Shown: positions 37,237 through 49,544, counted from the first letter of the stretch. The stretch: 64,000 nt of DNA from Eutreptiella sp. 'Long Island Sound 2002' (GCA_964036045.1 OZ038388.1:6846058-6910057); one strand, 5' to 3'. Numbers and translations: made by a program. The notes: generated by a model from the letters alone, not told the origin.

Positions 37237-37570
37237 CTACAGCCGTAGATCATACGTGAAAGAGAAATGGGATGCACCGAATGTACCACATGCATCCTCT
37301 GGAACGCCAGCACCCAATTTTAGATAGTGGGAGACCGTGAGCAACGCCAGCTTGGGAATCCAAAAGCCGTGTGGCACCTCTAGCGCCGCCCAAAACTCTA
37401 CCCCGTTGTTCGACTGCCGGCGTTTGACTGGAACATAACCAAACAAGCGCCTTGATCATCGTCCGGGGCATAAATTCAAAATTTGCTCGCTCTATGTTTA
37501 CTGCTAGGCACCAGCCACTTTGACGACCCATCAGTGTAGACCAGCCTCAAGGCATTAGAGACTAGCTCAG
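37237..37570 (-). pseudogene. RNase H domain of a decayed retroelement (likely non-LTR)
   Basis: LVYTDGSSKW (about 37526-37555, first catalytic Asp) and, about 45 codons on, NNGVEFWAAL (37381-37410, catalytic Glu) with KLALLTVSHYLKLGA following. This is the RNase HI pattern found at the end of many LINE ORF2 proteins. At least one frameshift near 37490 separates the two motifs. No RT sequence remains nearby, so the element is a fragment. Confidence 0.55.
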
Positions 37571-38383
37571 CCATGAGCTCGTGCAAATTCTTCATTACCT
37601 CCGGTGGCGCCACGGGCCCGTGGCCTTTTCGGACTGGTCTCCGTGCGCTCTGCCTGCCCCACCGGTCGGAGCCCCCCTCCTTGTGAAAAAAAATCCGTGT
37701 GGACCTTCCACCAAGACACCACACCGGGTTGCGGGCGCAGTTCACCTTGCCGTGGCTGCACACTGGTGGCTCTAATTTGTTCCAACGACTACAAGCCGCC
37801 CTGCCAATTCATCCTTCTCTCCCCACTATAGTAACCCTATAGTAGCCCTGCTACTCATAAATCACCTGTAGCCATAAGGTCAAAAACAACGCAAAATTTG
37901 GAGAGGCCCCGGCCTTCACCTCACACCAATATCGCCAACAGGCCTGCTCCACTAACAACAACGCCCATCCCTACTCCATTTGGAGCGAATTGAAAATTGA
38001 ATTGAAATTTTTTGTTGCGTGCCGCTCAGCAACCTAAACAACAGCAATTTTGGGGCTTTCGGGGGGCCCATGGCCCAGGCTACATGGGCCTAGCAGCCAC
38101 TACAAGAGTCTCTATGGGTATCCAAGTACCGTTATCACTCAGTAGGATTCACACTCATGGCTTCAATTCCTAGCGATTTCAACTAAACTTTCGCTTATAG
38201 TTCTTACAGTGTTCCTTGATCACCTGCACCCTTCATCATGGGCGAGCAAGTGCCATCCTTTACGAAACAAACAGATGGTAGTGGCTCAATGATGAATTTG
38301 GGCTTTAAAACCGAAGTACTGAGTGGGATCACAATTTTGGGGTTTTCTCAACTCTTCAAGATCCATTGCTCATCCACCCTTTG

Positions 38384-39160
38384 CTAAAGAAATTGAGCTT
38401 TTTCCACAAAGACATCAAGCATAATCTTTGTGTAAGCATGCTTTGCCTTAGCAATGAGCCACCCAATGCTAGTTGCAATAATTGCATCAATATTGAATGA
38501 GAAACCCCATCTGTGAGGGCTCTTCATCTTGGATGGAGGATGCCAAACAATCTTCATTTCAACCTGTATTGCTTTAAAATCCTCCAATCCTTCAATCGGC
38601 GGCATGGGGCAGGTTGTGTTGCATTTTCCAAATTACCCGGCCCTTATCCCCATTATCTTTGATCAGTGCTGCACAGTGAAACAGAGGTGACTAGGCAATA
38701 AGCACTATACAGACCCTGCCTCATCTTGTTGTGGGCCATCAATGAAAGGAAGTGCACGGCATCATGTTTGCAAAACCGCCACCACATGCACCTCTGTCCC
38801 AACGTTGCATCATGAATTGCATGCCGAACTGAATAGCTTTGCAATACAATGATGCTGCACCAGATGGGGATTGCAAACGCGCCAGTCCAGTAGGGGTTCT
38901 GGCTTTGCTACAAAGTAACTTGCATCGGGGATAATAGAGTCATCCGCCAGACCTTGCAGTTATTCAAAGACCTACGAAATGTCTTCAAGATATCGAGAAA
39001 GCATGCCCATTTTTTGGAGCCTAAGTATGGTTTAGGTGCTGATTTGCATCGCTTTCCTTCCCAATTAACTAAGAATCGCACCCAGCACTCCTGGGCCTTA
39101 CGCACCTTGCAACAATGCACCTGGGCCATGCAGAATCCCCAGCGCTGCCCCACCTCCCCT
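38384..39160 (-). other. Possible degraded coding stretch in the duplicated unit
   Basis: Three - strand frames read protein-like: 38384-38605 (PHRWGFSFNIDAIIATSIGW), 38653-38844 (GQRCMWWRFCKHDAVHFLSL) and 38908-39153 (YLGSKKWACFLDILKTFRRS). Stops and frame changes separate them. I recognise no family. The same frames are in copy B at 48201-48970. Confidence 0.25.
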
Positions 39161-39598
39161 GCCCCCCTTCAAAAATTATTTTTGCACCCATGAAAAACTG
39201 AAGTGTTCTGCATGATACAGGGTACAGTGGTACCTTGGATGCCAGAAATCTGAAATACACAGCAATGCACCAACAATACCACCTTGCCCAGCCAGCAAAC
39301 GCACAGGAGAAGCTCAATATCCGACATTCTGAGTAAATTTGCAAAACGGAAAGTGACAGTTCCCTTGCACCCCCGCTTACCATGCAAGGGCGCTTAATAT
39401 GCGGGAGGGGGGGGGGGGATGGCAGGCTGCCCGGTGGGCCGACTCCACACTGGGTGGTCCCTCGCGCATCCGAGGGCACGGCGCTTTTTTAGTCTCTTTC
39501 AAGGGGTTGTTGGGCTGTTTGTTGGGGCTTGACAAGTGAAACCGTGGAGGGGATGGGTTGCTCAGCGGGATATTGTGCAATGCAGCATGGGATGTCAC

Positions 39599-39727
39599 CT
39601 CATATTGTATGCGTACGTAATCACCAGGGCGTTTTGAGGGGCCCAGAATAGTAGCAGGAACCTGCTCATTTGCACTGCTGCAGCTGTAGAAGACAGGGGT
39701 ACCGGCGCGAACCCAAGACAACGACAT
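39599..39727 (-). CDS. Possible first exon, unknown gene (copy A)
   Basis: ATG 39727 opens SWVRAGTPVFYSCSSANEQV, PATILGPSKRPGDYVRIQYE, followed by a GTGACA donor-like site. It looks like a small beta-barrel (Tudor/SH3-like) segment. The copy B counterpart is 49416-49544. No second exon was assigned. Confidence 0.3.
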
Positions 39728-40834
39728 TGTGTTGCTGAGCTATAGAGCAAGGAATAGCATGTGCAATTCAGTCCTGAGGGCATGCAGGGTGAAATGGGGC
39801 ACCAGCTCAGCAACACGGCACCTCACTGGGCAACAACAAAGCAGGACAATGCTGCCACATGGGGACACATGCCCCCAATTGGTGACTGGCAAAATGCAGC
39901 ACGCCGACGAAGATGAACACTCTGTCCAAACAACAAAAACAACATGGTACTTCACAAACAGTTCAAAAGGCCAGGGTTTTGTTTGTCTACATAAGCCTGA
40001 TCCCAGGGCAAAATCATCAGCTTGTTTATTTCAGTGAACATGAAACACAGGCTAGGTCGGGACACAAACGTAATAGAAATGTGAGTGCAGCTGGTCTGCA
40101 AATTGGGAAGGCAAGTAAACTTAGCGTGGAAAATGCTGGGCCCACTAAAAGCGGTGGTGCATAGTGTCAGTGCGAGCAGGGTGAAATCAGGTAAACCTGG
40201 TCCCACATCAGAAACTGCACCCCATACATCCGATGTGTGTTTGCACCACTGCGTAGACCACCATTTGCAGTATGACGGGCTTGCGCTGGGGAATCAATGG
40301 AAGCGGAAAATTCACGTTTCCAGGGCTTTGGGCACACAAAATACAAAGAATAAGATCCCACACTGGGTTGCACCAAATAGACAGGGGGTGGCTTGGTTGT
40401 ACTTTGTTCACACAAAACGATCTTCAAAGGTCTAACTGTACAACCCTTGGCCTGCAAACATGCAATCATGCACACACCTAGTGCATGCATTCATGCCTCT
40501 AAGTGGCTTCGCAGAACACATTCCCTTGTGGCCAAAGGGTCTCTTGGCACAGCAACAGGAAGCAGTCACGAGTGAAGGAGTTCAGGCACAAGAGTGAGCA
40601 ACCTTCAGGGATTCAAAGTTGGACAAGGTTATGGTAGTTGGGGTGAACAGTTCCGCCGAAGCAAGCACAAGCAAGCACAGCAGTTGGTCGGAACAGACGG
40701 AGCAGAGAGGAAGCACAGTGAACCGGGGGTTGTAGCTGAGCAAACAGGTTCATGGTCACAAACGCCATCTGGGATACACAGTGCAGAGGAAGAGGTCAAG
40801 GAGCAATGGGATTGCATGCAATGCCGTTGTGGTA

Positions 40835-41314
40835 TGGCCAAGTTCTTGCACTGCGTGTGCACTGCGTGCATACTGCGGACGCAGAGGCTGGGATACTCAC
40901 CCAAGAATACCTGTCACCTGTCTAGTAGCACGGCAAAGCATCAAAGCCCACATGAGAACAATGAAAATGCCTTCAAGGGCCTTCAAGGGTGCCAAACATC
41001 CACATGCAGAACTACGCATCTACACATGCATGGGTTCATCAATGTGTAATTGTACCTTGCCATTTGTGTTTTGGGAGCTGATCTTGGCGAGCATCCTCAA
41101 AGCTTTCAAACATGATTTCCTTCAATGCTTTCCATCTCTTGTCTTGCGTGGTGCACCTTGACAATTCAAATATGCCACATCCTAAATGCTTAGGAAGCTA
41201 AAAAAACCCTGGTACGGAACCAACAACTTGTGAAAAGGGGCCGAAACTAGGGTTCGAGTATTTGTCGACATCCAAAACTTCGCACTGCGTGCGTACTGCG
41301 TGCATGGCATTCCC
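40835..41314. mobile_element. TA-flanked repeat element with GCACTGCGTGC ends (in copy A)
   Basis: TA at 40833-40834 and 41315-41316. The left ~90 bp (GCACTGCGTG repeated, then CGCAGAGGCTGGGATACTCA and ATACCTGTCACCTGT) and right ~155 bp (from TTGACAATTCAAATATGCC to GCATGGCATTCCC) match the ends of 45488-46123. The interior (about 40926-41157) does not. Confidence 0.7.
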
Positions 41315-43628
41315 TATGAAAGACCACTTCATTAAAATTAATTGTCCAAAACCTCCCCGAAAAGCACCTCGAAGAGGTTGGTACATATCCAGGCTAGCGC
41401 GGAGGAAACTACATGGTGAAATTTCGGATGGTCTTCGTGTAGTACCCCAAAGGCGTGTTTGCGGGTGAAGCAAACTTTTTGTTTTAAAAATCATGGATTT
41501 CTGACCTGGTTGTGGCCCAGACTTCTACAGTTGAAAAATGGGTTCTTGGTCATGTGGAGCACTTGAAATTGGTCGCTACAGAAGTGCTTGATCGGGTGGA
41601 AGGTGTTTGGGTTGTCAATTGGTGATGTAGGTTAGGCAGCAGGCTCGGGCGTAGAAAGCTGGAAACCCCGCCCCTAAAACCCAAGCACAACCGTACTAAG
41701 ACGGGGAATAGACCCTTAATGATTGGCAACTGCAAATACTCCAGCAAATACCTCATAGCTATTCAGTCAGACGTTGCTGAGTTTAAGGGGCTCGGTATAC
41801 CTGTCTGCTTGGCGGCGTTTTGGGGACCACAATCAGTTTGTGGTATGTCTGCAAAGGGGAAATCATCAGAATGAGTGACAATACTCTGAACGCAGGGCAC
41901 AGTTTAAAAAAAAAAACAGGGCTGGACCCTGCGCTATACTGACCTCAGATGGCGGTCCTGCGGATTGCACAAAACCGTCATCCCCTGATCTCATGCAGCA
42001 AATTCGCATGAGAACATCTCCCTTGTCGTTGCAATGCAGGCCAAGCACGTGGATTCGGACCAGAACCGGCATGAGACAAAGAGTTTCACGTGGACTCTTT
42101 GAATATCAAAACGCCTGAGCAAGCTCAAACTGCACAGTACTGAACATCATGCCAAGTGCCACCAGGGCTACATCCCAAACAAGATGTGGCTGCACTCCAG
42201 AAGGCGCCTGGGATTTTGGAGCAGGGTTTTTGTTCTGTGCAGCACAGAATGTTTGGTGGGGCAGTACATACTTTGGCAGCAGCCCTGGTAGGGGGTCTTT
42301 GGAACGGTTTGGAACGGTGGTTGCTGCCACTGCAGGGGGAAGCTGAGACCCTTGTGACATCACTCTGATTCTCGTTCGTTAGCACGCCACTACAAACACG
42401 AACTCTCAGACATCGTCACAGACACCATCACTGCAGCATGAGCACGCTGGCCGTTGAGATCCTCTAGCAGCCCAGGCTCAAAGCGAACCCAGTGTGGGGG
42501 CGGCCGGGCGGCCCTCAAATTTTGGTTGAAACCATGAGTCGGGGGGAAGGGGGCGGCGGAGAAGGGGATCAATGGAGTCAAAGGGGGCTCAAGGGGTCAG
42601 AGGGGAGGTACAAGGTGGAAAGGGTAACGTAGTGAAAAGTAAGGAAGGGGAGATACAGCACGTCAAATAGACACCATGCCTTGGCCTTGACCCACAATTT
42701 AAGGCCACTTGACCACTGGACTGAACACTGGAACGTGCAGACCAGAAACCATTTAAAAACCTCTATTGGATGTTTTGGATGCCCCAAAGGTCTCCTACAA
42801 CGGCATTATATCCGCTCTCGATGAGGCTTGCATGCACAGAACCTCGTTGCATCTTGCAAGATTCAGGATGGGACGCTCATGGCAGCCAATAACAAGTGTT
42901 CTCGACACTTGAAAAAATGGTCCACCGCGCCCCAAAAATTCGAACACCAAACACACAAATACACCAACAAACACTAAGCACATCCGCGGAATGACATCAA
43001 AATGTTCCATCTCCAGACAAACAAAAACCAAAGCGGCGGAAATCGCAACACGCCCAACATTCTTCAGGCAGCGGCACTATCTGCCAGGGCGGGCGGAGGG
43101 GGGGGGGACGTGCGTGGACTAGGCACCACCGCCGACTGGAATCTCTTTCGTGGAATTTCTTGTGTGCCGTGTCCCCACCCGCCCACAGATGTGATTGGCA
43201 TTTTCATGCTTTATCCATCGCCTCAGGCTCAACTTCAAGAACAAACCAAGGCACGGGGGCAACGGGCAGCAGCACAAATCATGCACCTTGGCTGCCTCTG
43301 ACTGGACTGACCTTTTACAAGCATGTTCTACCTTCCATTGCTGAATGGGTCAACAACCGTGGCATGGATTCTTGAAAAACAGGAAGCATCAAACACCAAT
43401 CAGCTGAAGCCAGAGACTGGAAAGTGCAGCAGCGTGAAACAACGAGCACACGCACAATCACATGGGACGGCGGCAAAACGAGCCTGGAAGCAAGACACGC
43501 ACACTTTCCTCCACAAAGGTGTCCTGCTGAGGCACAGTCAAGTGGCAAAATGTAACTGAAGAAGACACCAGAATAATGAGCATCATGAGAACAGCTGGCG
43601 CCTAAACAACCCATCGGTCGGTCATGCA

Positions 43629-44729
43629 TCAACCCTTGGCTACTTGCTCGCCATGAACCATCGTCGCGCTCAAAGATAACCGCTTTCCCAGCTGATCATC
43701 GGAACTCTGGTTGTTTAGATAGCCACTCGGAGCTGTAGCAGACCGAAAATCCTTTACGCCACCCTTGGAGCTCCTGCGCTTGTGCATGCCCAGCACCGTG
43801 TCATCAGAGGTGGTGGGAATACCGTAATGCACTTGCATCTGCAGCTGCTTCTTCAGAGCTTCCTCATCCGCACCATCTGCCAAGTCTAAAGCCAATCTGT
43901 AATTGGTGAACACCCGGTAAGCGGTGACAGTCGAACCTGTAGGCATAAAAGCTTGCTGCCCAGGTATGCGCGGCTTGTGGCGGTGCTGTGCTGTTGCCCC
44001 GTTCTTGATAACTGTGATCGGGTTGGACTCGGTGACAGGTACTTTGGGCGTGGCAATCGGACGTCGCGGCGAGCGCTCGGACGGGTCGATTGTTCCCTTG
44101 ATTTCTGTCCACGTGCGTATGATATTTGGTGTTCGATCATAAGGACTGAACAGCGGGGGGAACAAAGTTTGGTATGACGAAGTGCCAGATTTGTCTATCA
44201 ACGTATTCTTCAATTGTTCTCGATGCTGCAGCTGCCGATCAAACTCCGAAAAATTGAAATTTGTTAGGTTTGAGGTCGTTGATGCTGACATCTTCTTGCT
44301 CCTGACACTGATCTTCAACTTATTGGTGCTTTCCTGCAAAGGCTCTGAACTTTCTTCGGGTGGTTTTTCGCATTGCTCACTGTTGGCTGCTTTTAAACGG
44401 GATGCAACAGGGTCCAAACTGTGCTGCCCAGTAGTGCTCTTGCGAACATAATGGTGCCGAGCTTGACACCTTGCTCTCGACTTGCCTTGCTTTTGCTCAT
44501 TCTGCTCTTTGGCGGATTGCTTTTCGTCATCCTCACCTTGTGAGGCTTCAGGCTCAAGGATGGGAGCTTTCTTCTTTTCCACTGTTACAGAGTAATCTGC
44601 AGTCCGGCTGAAGCTGCGCGGGCTGTATGCTCCACCCACAAGCCATGTATTAAAGCTCTTGAGTAGCTTAGGGTGCGCCAAGGACAACGTGAGGTCACCA
44701 ATCGTTCTTTGTTGCTTATCTGGTGACAT
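43629..44729 (-). CDS. Conserved ORF of unknown function, copy A, 366 aa
   Basis: ATG 44729 (MSPDKQQRTIGDLTL) to TAG 43629. Hydrophilic, Ser/Lys/Glu-rich and probably mostly disordered, with a Lys/Glu/Gln stretch (EKQSAKEQNEQKQGK) and a more ordered half around YDRTPNIIRTWTEIKG and TVTAYRVFTNYRLALDLADG. No known domain. Open in both duplicates with only three amino-acid differences. In copy A the frame upstream of this ATG is broken by an 11-bp difference; in copy B it is open for 106 more codons. It is the longest non-repeat frame in the unit. Confidence 0.5.
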   Translation of the reverse strand: MSPDKQQRTIGDLTLSLAHPKLLKSFNTWLVGGAYSPRSFSRTADYSVTVEKKKAPILEPEASQGEDDEKQSAKEQNEQKQGKSRARCQARHHYVRKSTTGQHSLDPVASRLKAANSEQCEKPPEESSEPLQESTNKLKISVRSKKMSASTTSNLTNFNFSEFDRQLQHREQLKNTLIDKSGTSSYQTLFPPLFSPYDRTPNIIRTWTEIKGTIDPSERSPRRPIATPKVPVTESNPITVIKNGATAQHRHKPRIPGQQAFMPTGSTVTAYRVFTNYRLALDLADGADEEALKKQLQMQVHYGIPTTSDDTVLGMHKRRSSKGGVKDFRSATAPSGYLNNQSSDDQLGKRLSLSATMVHGEQVAKG

Positions 44730-45487
44730 CTTGGAACCAGTGGAATGATGTGTCAATGCGGGAACAATACGTGCAGAGGCCTTCAAATCTTGCCAGGGGG
44801 CATGACGTTTTGGAAGGCACAATGCAACGACAAAAAAGACACTCAGAAAGTGTGTGATGGTCGTGCACTATTGGTTCCACTTCTATGGGCGGGGTAGCTA
44901 GAATATTGACAACAAGGGGTAGAATCCAAAATCGCTCAATAAAACCTACAAGAATCATGCATCTCGAGCAACGAATGGACATCCAAGCGGCCACATCACC
45001 TTCATCCTTGCACAGTCCTAGTTGCTTGTATTTCATAATGCGGCTACATTCATATCACACAGTGCATTTGAGTTTTCAGTGAACGCGTCTACCTAATGAC
45101 GATTCAAGTGGCCAATGCAAAATGGGAGTGAAAATGAACTTTCATGTCTCAAATTCGTGTTTCGCTTGCATTTTTGACTCGAATGCAAAGCCATGTAGGT
45201 GCTTCTAAGAGGCTTCGTGGGCATCAGGTATTCGAATCTTGGAATGGTGCAAAATGCATCATGGAGCATGAGGCATTAGCATATAGCAGTAGCCCATAAC
45301 CAAGAGCCATAAGCTTCCAAGTACAAGTGTGCCATAGTAGTGTGGCACTTGGTAATGAAGAATAAAATCCAACCCGCAAACATCACGGCTACAGGATTCG
45401 TCGGCAGAGAACATCTCGACGGTACAAGCCAAGAGAGACCAATCCGAGGAGCTTCGTGAGAGCAAGGGGTGCCCGCTATGAATACTA

Positions 45488-46123
45488 GGCTAAGTGTTTG
45501 CACTGCGTGCGCACTGCGTGCATATTGCGCACGCAGAGGCTAGGATACTCACCCAAGAATACCTGTCACCTGTTTACTAGGGGGAAGACTGAAAGGTGTC
45601 AATACCATAGAGTTGGCCAGGTGTCCATCGATACTTCTGGTTGTAGTTATCACTAACAGCATCGTCGAAGAAGAACTGTCCGGTCCTGGTGTCGACTCGC
45701 CACCATCGAGTATCGGTGATCTTCTTTGCAGTTGTGGACGTGGCCATACCGATCGATGATCTTGAGCATCTCGGTTCGAGAATCACCTTGAAGTCGACCA
45801 AGGTTTTGGTGCACATACTATCTGTCGGGAAGAGTACTCTGCAGGGCGAATCGAACTGCCTCGACCGATACCAGGCTCGCTGCAGTGTCGACAATGACGA
45901 CGTTGAGATCCGGGTCGTGTCGACGGTGTACACTTTGTCGATGGGCCTCTTCTAGGGGGAAATGGTTGACAATTCAAATATGCCACATCCTAAATGCTTG
46001 GGAAGCCAAAAAAACCCTGGTACGGAACCAAAAACTTGTGAAAGGGGGCCAAAACTAGGGTTCGAGTATTTGCCGACATCCAAAACTTCGCACTGCGTGC
46101 GCACTGCGTGCATGGCATTCCCC
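45488..46123. mobile_element. TA-flanked repeat element with GCACTGCGTGC ends (spacer copy)
   Basis: The insertion is proven by comparison with the uninterrupted copy at about 62081-62095: TA at 45486-45487 and 46124-46125 equals the single TA at 62087-62088. Both ends carry GCACTGCGTGCGCACTGCGT. Outer ends GGCTAAGTGTTTGCAC and (reverse strand) GGGGAATGCCATGCAC are weakly inverted. TA duplication is typical of Tc1/mariner/pogo transposition. Confidence 0.8.
45581..45957 (-). other. Unrelated interior segment (cargo) of the spacer element
   Basis: Bounded on both sides by CTAGGGGGAA. An open - strand frame (45933 to TAG at 45577) reads TDTRWWRVDTRTGQFFFDDA and NYNQKYRWTPGQLYG near its end; the upstream half reads better in another frame. 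TCGA and GATC are frequent, unlike the surroundings. Family not recognised. Confidence 0.45.
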
Positions 46124-46573
46124 TAATATATTTGGCAGGTGGTAGTGGACAATGGGGATCCCAAACAAGGTGTGGCTCGGAATGATCAGGAGTTTACAAG
46201 TGGTGGTCAACCAAAATCATGCCTTAGGAGGCGTATGGCCGTTCGACTTGTACTGTCTTGGGGCATGAAAAGAGTTTAGTGGTTCAACAATGGTGGTAAC
46301 CACGGCCTTCGAGATTGCAAACGATCACAACTCCTACTGCTTTAGTCATCGCCTCACATCAGTTCCTAGTACAATAGTCATCGTCTTTGAAATGCCGTTG
46401 CATTCCACTTGTGGTCCCCAATATTCCATCAGGGTTTCCCGGTTTTTGATATCCACAACTTATGCTTTGTTAAGGCAGCAAATGGCTCAGAAACAAAGGC
46501 CCAGGGCCCAGGGCTCCTTTGAGACCCCCTGGACGATAAAAAAAAAATGTGCTCACTACGATGTTGACTACGC

Positions 46574-47050
46574 TAGCCCCAAACGTGACGTCCACACGGT
46601 GGCCCGAACAACAGCAACCCAACACAACGGGCCGAGCACAGGCCGGCCACGACACAACGAATTAAACCCCAAACAAGTCGTCTGCAAGGCGGCTACAACA
46701 ACAACAACGAGCCCGCAAGCGCCAGCCGCAGCGCCACCAACCCAAACCCGAACAAGCCGACCACGAGGCGGCTAACACAACCGCGAACCAACACAACCGC
46801 TGTGGGAACAACGACCCCACCATCGACAGACCACACGCAAGCCGGCCAACATCAAACCAGCCAGGCATGCAAGGTTCACAACGGGAACGGCAGTCACATG
46901 GCCAACGACACCAGGGTGCGCCACGCCGGCCGACGACCATACCCACCTACAGGACACAACACCATAACTCAACCGTTACACAACCGACCAACCAATATCA
47001 ACGAACTACACCAAATCCCCCAGCCCCCCGGGAGAGCGAAAGCTCGACCG
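46574..47050 (+). other. A/C-rich, T-poor tract with coding-like frames
   Basis: The + strand is very rich in A and C with little T. Thr/Gln/Pro-rich frames run through it (46290-46775; 46867-47060), and GGCGTAAGTACG at about 47058 looks like a 5' splice site. No domain recognised. Confidence 0.4.
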
Positions 47051-47178
47051 AGTCAGGAGGCGTAAGTACGCGCACGGCAACCGACTGCCGGAGCGCATGC
47101 TTCTTCAAGTCGTCTTACGCCTTTTGAAACCAACGCAGGTGGGGATGAGCAAGACAAGCCCAGAGACCTTGGATCCCA

Positions 47179-47827
47179 GAAACCGGAAGTTGATGAGGAG
47201 ATGCGATGGGACCCTACCCCCGTGTCATCCGCCCGAAGGAGGGGGATGCGAGACTTCGGTTGAGCATCCCTATGGGCAAAACCCGCTGGAGGGTGCTGCT
47301 CAAGGCGACTGCACCCTTCCCCCCGAGTGGGGGAGCCGCTTTGTGGGGGCATGTGAAGTTAGGGCCGGGGCTGGGTGAGGCAAAGCCCCTTGGTAACGGG
47401 CCCATCTCTCTCTGCCCATTGTGTGACACGGTAATGAAATGAATACTTGCCCTGTACAAGGCGCCATCATACTCAACATCATACACACACCGTTGCCAAA
47501 CGTCAAGCAGGCGCCTATGAAGGTGAATGGAATGTAAGCAAAGTGACAGATGGCGAGAGGCAATGGTTGAGGGCAGGGGGGTTGAGCCCCAATAGGAAAT
47601 AGGGAGAAGTTGGGGAGATGGTTTGCAAGGCATGGGGCAATGACCATGACCATGGCACTTGTTGATGTTCATCCAAAGGATGCACACATGCACTTTTTTG
47701 TATGCCTCCGTTGCCTGTGTCGAACGCTGCTCTGCGTACTTGTTGGCATGTATTGTGCACATGTGGTGTATGCTTGACACTTCCTCTACCCTCCACCCTC
47801 GCATGCTGGACAATTAATTACTGATTG
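47179..47827 (-). repeat. Inverted repeat arm (left) flanking duplication copy B
   Basis: The reverse complement matches 62578-63237 at roughly 90% or better over ~650 bp. The inner end (TAATTAATTGTCC side) lies within a few bases of the start of copy B. A 199-codon - strand frame spans most of it (47214-47813), but it is interrupted in the other arm. Confidence 0.88.
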
Positions 47828-49415
47828 ATTTTTTGCGTGCCGCTCAGCAACCTAAACAACAGCAATTTTGGGGTTTCGGGGGGCCCATGGCCCAGGCTAC
47901 ATGGGCCTAGCAGCCACTACAAGAGTCTCTATGGGTATCCAAGTACCGTTATCACTCAGTAGGATTCACACTCATGGCTTCAATTCCTAGCGATTTCAAC
48001 TAAACTTTCGCTTATAGTTCTTACAGTGTTCCTTGATCACCTGCATCCTTCATCATGGGCGAGCAAGTGCCATCCTTTACGAAACAAACAGATGGTAGTG
48101 GCTCAATGATGAATTTGGGCTTTAAAACCGAAGTACTGAGTGGGATCACAATTTTGGGGTTTTCTCAACTCTTCAAGATCCATTGCTCATCCACCCTTTG
48201 CTAAAGAAATTGAGCTTTTTCCACAAAGACATCAAGCATAATCTTTGTGTAAGCATGCTTTGCCTTAGCAATGAGCCACCCAATGCTAGTTGCAATAATT
48301 GCATCAATATTGAATGAGAAACCCCATCTGTGAGGGCTCTTCATCTTGGATGGAGGATGCCAAACAATCTTCATTTCAACCTGTATTGCTTTAAAATCCT
48401 CCAATCCTTCAATCGGCGGCATGGGGCAGGTTGTGTTGCATTTTCCAAATTACCCGGCCCTTATCCCCATTATCTTTGATCAGTGCTGCACAGTGAAACA
48501 GAGGTGACTAGGCAATAAGCACTATACAGACCCTGCCTCATCTTGTTGTGGGCCATCAATGAAAGGAAGTGCACGGCATCATGTTTGCAAAACCGCCACC
48601 ACATGCACCTCTGTCCCAACGTTGCATCATGAATTGCATGCCGAACTGAATAGCTTTGCAATACAATGATGCTGCACCAGATGGGGATTGCAAACGCGCC
48701 AGTCCAGTAGGGGTTCTGGCTTTGCTACAAAGTAACTTGCATCGGGGATAATAGAGTCATCCGCCAGACCTTGCAGTTATTCAAAGACCTACGAAATGTC
48801 TTCAAGATATCGAGAAAGCATGCCCATTTTTTGGAGCCTGAGTATGGTTTAGGTGCTGATTTGCATCGCTTTCCTTCCCAATTAACTAAGAATCGCACCC
48901 AGCACTCCTGGGCCTTACGCACCTTGCAACAATGCACCTGGGCCATGCAGAATCCCCAGCGCTGCCCCACCTCCCCTGCCCCCCTTCAAAAATTATTTTT
49001 GCACCCATGAAAAACTGAAGTGTTCTGCATGATACAGGGTACAGTGGTACCTTGGATGCCAGAAATCTGAAATACACAGCAATGCACCAACAATACCACC
49101 TTGCCCAGCCAGCAAACGCACAGGAGAAGCTCAATATCCGACATTCTGAGTAAATTTGCAAAACGGAAAGTGACAGTTCCCTTGCACCCCCGCTTACCAT
49201 GCAAGGGCGCTTAATATGCGGGAGGGGGGGGGGGGATGGCAGGCTGCCCGGTGGGCCGACTCCACACTGGGTGGTCCCTCGCGCATCCGAGGGCACGGCG
49301 CTTTTTTAGTCTCTTTCAAGGGGTTGTTGGGCTGTTTGTTGGGGCTTGACAAGTGAAACCGTGGAGGGGATGGGTTGCTCAGCGGGATATTGTGCAATGC
49401 AGCATGGGATGTCAC

Positions 49416-49544
49416 CTCATATTGTATGCGTACGTAATCACCAGGGCGTTTTGAGGGGCCCAGAATAGTAGCAGGAACCTGCTCATTTGCACTGCTGCAG
49501 CTGTAGAAGACAGGGGTACCGGCGCGAACCCAAGACAACGACAT
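49416..49544 (-). CDS. Possible first exon, unknown gene (copy B)
   Basis: Identical in sequence to 39599-39727, including the ATG and the GTGACA donor-like site. Confidence 0.3.

Larger units (their letters stand above)
38015..45058 (+). repeat. Segmental duplication, copy A, near-identical part
   Basis: Matches 47833-54887 in the same orientation over about 7.05 kb. I count roughly 14 single-base differences plus a few indels (for example an 11-bp one near 44847). The right limit is TCATATCAC (45050-45058), the empty target site of the transposon in copy B. Confidence 0.97.
45059..46573 (+). repeat. Segmental duplication, copy A, diverged right part
   Basis: Matches 61661-62555 at about 94%. 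It includes a 636-bp insertion (45488-46123) absent from copy B, and lacks a ~32-bp stretch present in B near 62440. Confidence 0.9.

Noticed and set aside
40594-41049. 151-codon + strand frame in the duplicated unit
   Set aside because: It runs into the end of the TA-flanked repeat element and encodes its GCACTGCGTGC motif; unlikely to be a gene.
47214-47813. 199-codon - strand frame in the left inverted arm as a gene
   Set aside because: Interrupted in the right arm and without a domain; kept only as part of the repeat.
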